DNA of 64,000 nucleotides from Paenibacillus sp. FSL M7-0420 (GTDB lineage: Bacteria > Bacillota > Bacilli > Paenibacillales > Paenibacillaceae). Below are positions 62,215 through 64,000 of this stretch, in pieces. Below the pieces are notes generated by a model that was not told the origin of the DNA, ran no database searches, and worked only from the letters and a program-made list of their open reading frames with translations. The stretch covers positions 3,410,001 to 3,474,000 of the forward strand of contig NZ_JBBOCJ010000001.1 of assembly GCF_038002345.1 (NCBI RefSeq). Reading direction: 5' to 3'. The translations under genes were made by a program, and so were the position numbers. Positions within the stretch are counted from its first letter, which is position 1. The number at the start of each line of letters is the position of its first letter.

Positions 62215-63999
62215 TCATCTGGACAATTCCTTCTTCAAGCTGATGGTCACGGTGGTGCCTTGCCCGGGAGTGCTGGAGATACTAAGCCCATATTGGGGAC
62301 CATATTCCAGCTTAATGCGTTCGTCCACATTACGCAGTCCGTAGCCGCTCTGGAACAGCACATCCTCTTTGGCCTGGCTGAGTGTTGCCCCATTTGCGAA
62401 TCCGACTCCATCATCCGTCACGGTGAACCGGATCTCTTCCCCCCGAAGCTCCCCCTTAATCCAGATTCGGCCTGCGCCGCGCTTCTCGCTGATGCCATGT
62501 TTGATCGCATTCTCTGCAATAGGCTGGAGAATCAGCTTCAATATGCGGACGCCTTGCAAGGATTCATCTATCTCATATTCCACTCCGAACTTATCCGGGA
62601 ACCGCATTTGTTCGACCGTCACGAAGCTCTGCACCAGACGGATTTCCTCTTCGACCGTGACGAACTTATCCCCTTTATGCAGGCTGATCCGAAAAAAAGT
62701 GGCCAATGAGGAAATCAGCCGCTCAATGTCCGGCTGCTTCTTCAGCCGGGCAATCCAGGCAATCGCATCCAAGGTGTTGTATAGGAAATGGGGGTTAATC
62801 TGCGATTGCAGCGCAGTTAGTTCGGCCTTGCGCTGCTTTTCCTTCTCCTCATCCTTTTCCAGCATCAGTTGGCTGATCCGTTCCACCATTTGGTAATAGC
62901 TGTTCTCCAGTTGGCTAATCTCATCTACTTGTCCTCGTTGGTCATAGACAGCAGCCAGATCTTTTTTGCCGAAGAGCCCCAGCTTCTTCTTCAATTTCAG
63001 CAGCGGACGGGTAATTTGCGCTGCCAGATAGAAGGACAGCAGGAGCAGCACGATGAAGGTTACGCTGGCGAACAGGAGCGCATTGCGGTTGCCCTTGACG
63101 ATTCCCGCGAACAGCTTGTGGCTGGAGATCACGCTGGTGAATTCCCAGCTAACCCCAAGGGACTCCAGCCGGGGATTCAGCGGATAGGTCGCAATGATAT
63201 AAGTGTTGCCATTCTCCGACCAAGTACGGTAGCCTTCTTCCTTACCCGGACGAAGCGGTGCGCTCTCCTCCAGGAAATTGCCCAGAAGCCGTTTGTCAGG
63301 GTGGGAAATAATCCGGTTGCCGGACGTCAGGAAGGAGTAGCCGATGCCTGTGAAGCTGGAGGAATACAGTGCCGCCAAGGCGGACTCTCTGACATAAATA
63401 ATCACGACACCGATATTCTGCCCCGTATTGAAGTTGCGGAACTGCTGTCCGAAGGGAATGTAGGCATTGCCTTCGCCATCCCGTTTGATCTCACCAACCA
63501 CAGGCATACTGCTCTCTTGAATACGCTTGATGAACAGGGCTTCAGGAACCTCCAGCATCTGCTGCTTGGTCTGATAAGAATAGAGTACATTGTCATTGGT
63601 CTGGATGATAACATTGCCTGCCAAGAAGTTATCGGCCAGCATATCGTCAATAATGGCTCCGATTCGCGATTCCTTGTCTGCAGCCGGGAGGTGGTCATTA
63701 TTGATGATCTGATAGATGTCACTGTTCACCAGAAACCGCAGGAACAGCATCTGGATGTCATCGGCCATCAGCTCCACGCTCAGTCCAATCTGGCGCTGCG
63801 TCTGAACGACATGACGGTACAAGTCTTTTTGCAGATAGGTATAAGAGTAGAAATTGAAAATAACCAGCATCAGCACCAGATGCAGAGACAAGCCCGCTAA
63901 CAGGACAATTACAATCCGGCCCTTGATCTTGAACCGCCGCAGCCGGGAATTCATCCATTTCTCCAAATGTAGCTTAACCATAGGTTTTCGCATATTCAC
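62215..63999 (-). CDS. YesM-type sensor histidine kinase (5' end at window edge)
   Basis: At least 594 residues of a membrane kinase are present: transmembrane segments at about 25-47 and 300-322, a large Cache-like sensor domain between them, HAMP, the motif ALQSQINPHFLYNTLDAIAW with His404, and an ATPase domain with LQPIAENAIKHGI and DDGVGFANGA. The last start candidates on the minus strand are GTG at 63999 and ATG at 63993; no ribosome site is visible because the window ends, so the true start may lie outside. It is convergent with the kinase-less sensor gene. Its response regulator is not in the window. Control of the rhamnosidase/transporter locus is a reasonable inference. Confidence 0.9.
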   Translation of the reverse strand: MNMRKPMVKLHLEKWMNSRLRRFKIKGRIVIVLLAGLSLHLVLMLVIFNFYSYTYLQKDLYRHVVQTQRQIGLSVELMADDIQMLFLRFLVNSDIYQIINNDHLPAADKESRIGAIIDDMLADNFLAGNVIIQTNDNVLYSYQTKQQMLEVPEALFIKRIQESSMPVVGEIKRDGEGNAYIPFGQQFRNFNTGQNIGVVIIYVRESALAALYSSSFTGIGYSFLTSGNRIISHPDKRLLGNFLEESAPLRPGKEEGYRTWSENGNTYIIATYPLNPRLESLGVSWEFTSVISSHKLFAGIVKGNRNALLFASVTFIVLLLLSFYLAAQITRPLLKLKKKLGLFGKKDLAAVYDQRGQVDEISQLENSYYQMVERISQLMLEKDEEKEKQRKAELTALQSQINPHFLYNTLDAIAWIARLKKQPDIERLISSLATFFRISLHKGDKFVTVEEEIRLVQSFVTVEQMRFPDKFGVEYEIDESLQGVRILKLILQPIAENAIKHGISEKRGAGRIWIKGELRGEEIRFTVTDDGVGFANGATLSQAKEDVLFQSGYGLRNVDERIKLEYGPQYGLSISSTPGQGTTVTISLKKELSR

Positions 64000-64000
64000 T

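Noticed and set aside
1..64000. Mobile elements, tRNA or rRNA genes
   Set aside because: No transposase, integrase, phage gene, attachment repeat, tRNA-like cloverleaf or rRNA sequence was recognised on reading both strands; a dedicated RNA search would be needed to exclude small non-coding RNAs.

Overview
This window looks like chromosomal DNA from a Paenibacillus-type Firmicute. The grounds are AGGAGG-like ribosome binding sites with frequent GTG and TTG starts, two YesM/YesN-style regulatory systems next to Lpl/Ugp-type sugar ABC transporters and glycoside hydrolases, a YojF/BshB2 bacillithiol pair, a LutABC operon and an Lsa-like ABC-F gene. I see no rRNA, tRNA, insertion sequence, prophage or CRISPR array. 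The genus is an inference.

Layout. Bases 1-737: tail of an unidentified gene, a terminator, a 51-52-bp-period array and a 130-bp palindromic element. 738-4237: an OmpR-type two-component system with phosphatidylserine synthase (pssA) and a DedA membrane protein, pointing to envelope lipid homeostasis. 4364-8376: a GNAT acetyltransferase fused to a very long uncharacterised beta-rich region, followed by a TIM-barrel amidohydrolase. 8881-18157: an alpha/beta hydrolase and FAD-dependent amine oxidase, then a complete Dpp/Opp-type ABC transporter, a class V aminotransferase and an imidazolonepropionase-like amidohydrolase; this looks like an uptake-and-degradation system for an amino or amide compound. 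18570-23336: a secreted protein of unknown function, a Cof-type HAD phosphatase, an ABC-F ribosome-protection gene with a textbook attenuation leader, and an aldo/keto reductase. 23574-33412: a sugar ABC transporter, its YesM/YesN regulators and a family 2 glycoside hydrolase. 33666-35501: divergent LysR regulator and SDR. 35898-39179: a second OmpR-type two-component system and a secreted stalk-domain protein. 39368-45492: yojF-bshB2, acetyltransferases, an MFS exporter, a LysR regulator and a second BshB2-like deacetylase. 45531-49996: lutABC divergent from aldA. 50274-61090: beta-mannosidase-like GH2, alpha/beta hydrolase, ABC transporter and alpha-L-rhamnosidase. 61141-63999: a sensor protein lacking a kinase domain, convergent with a complete YesM-type kinase at the edge.

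How parts may work together. The 48.5-61 kb block reads as a glycan-degradation locus: oligosaccharides are imported, trimmed by GH2 and rhamnosidase enzymes, and rhamnose-derived L-lactaldehyde could be oxidised by AldA to lactate and by LutABC to pyruvate. Three promoters there share the same operator-like box at the same distance from a -10-like hexamer.

The most unusual content is non-coding: three copies of a structured palindromic element whose stems differ in sequence but keep pairing, each upstream of a gene on the same strand; and three kinds of intergenic array or repeat that share a 51-52-bp period. I found no obvious new defence or biosynthetic machine.
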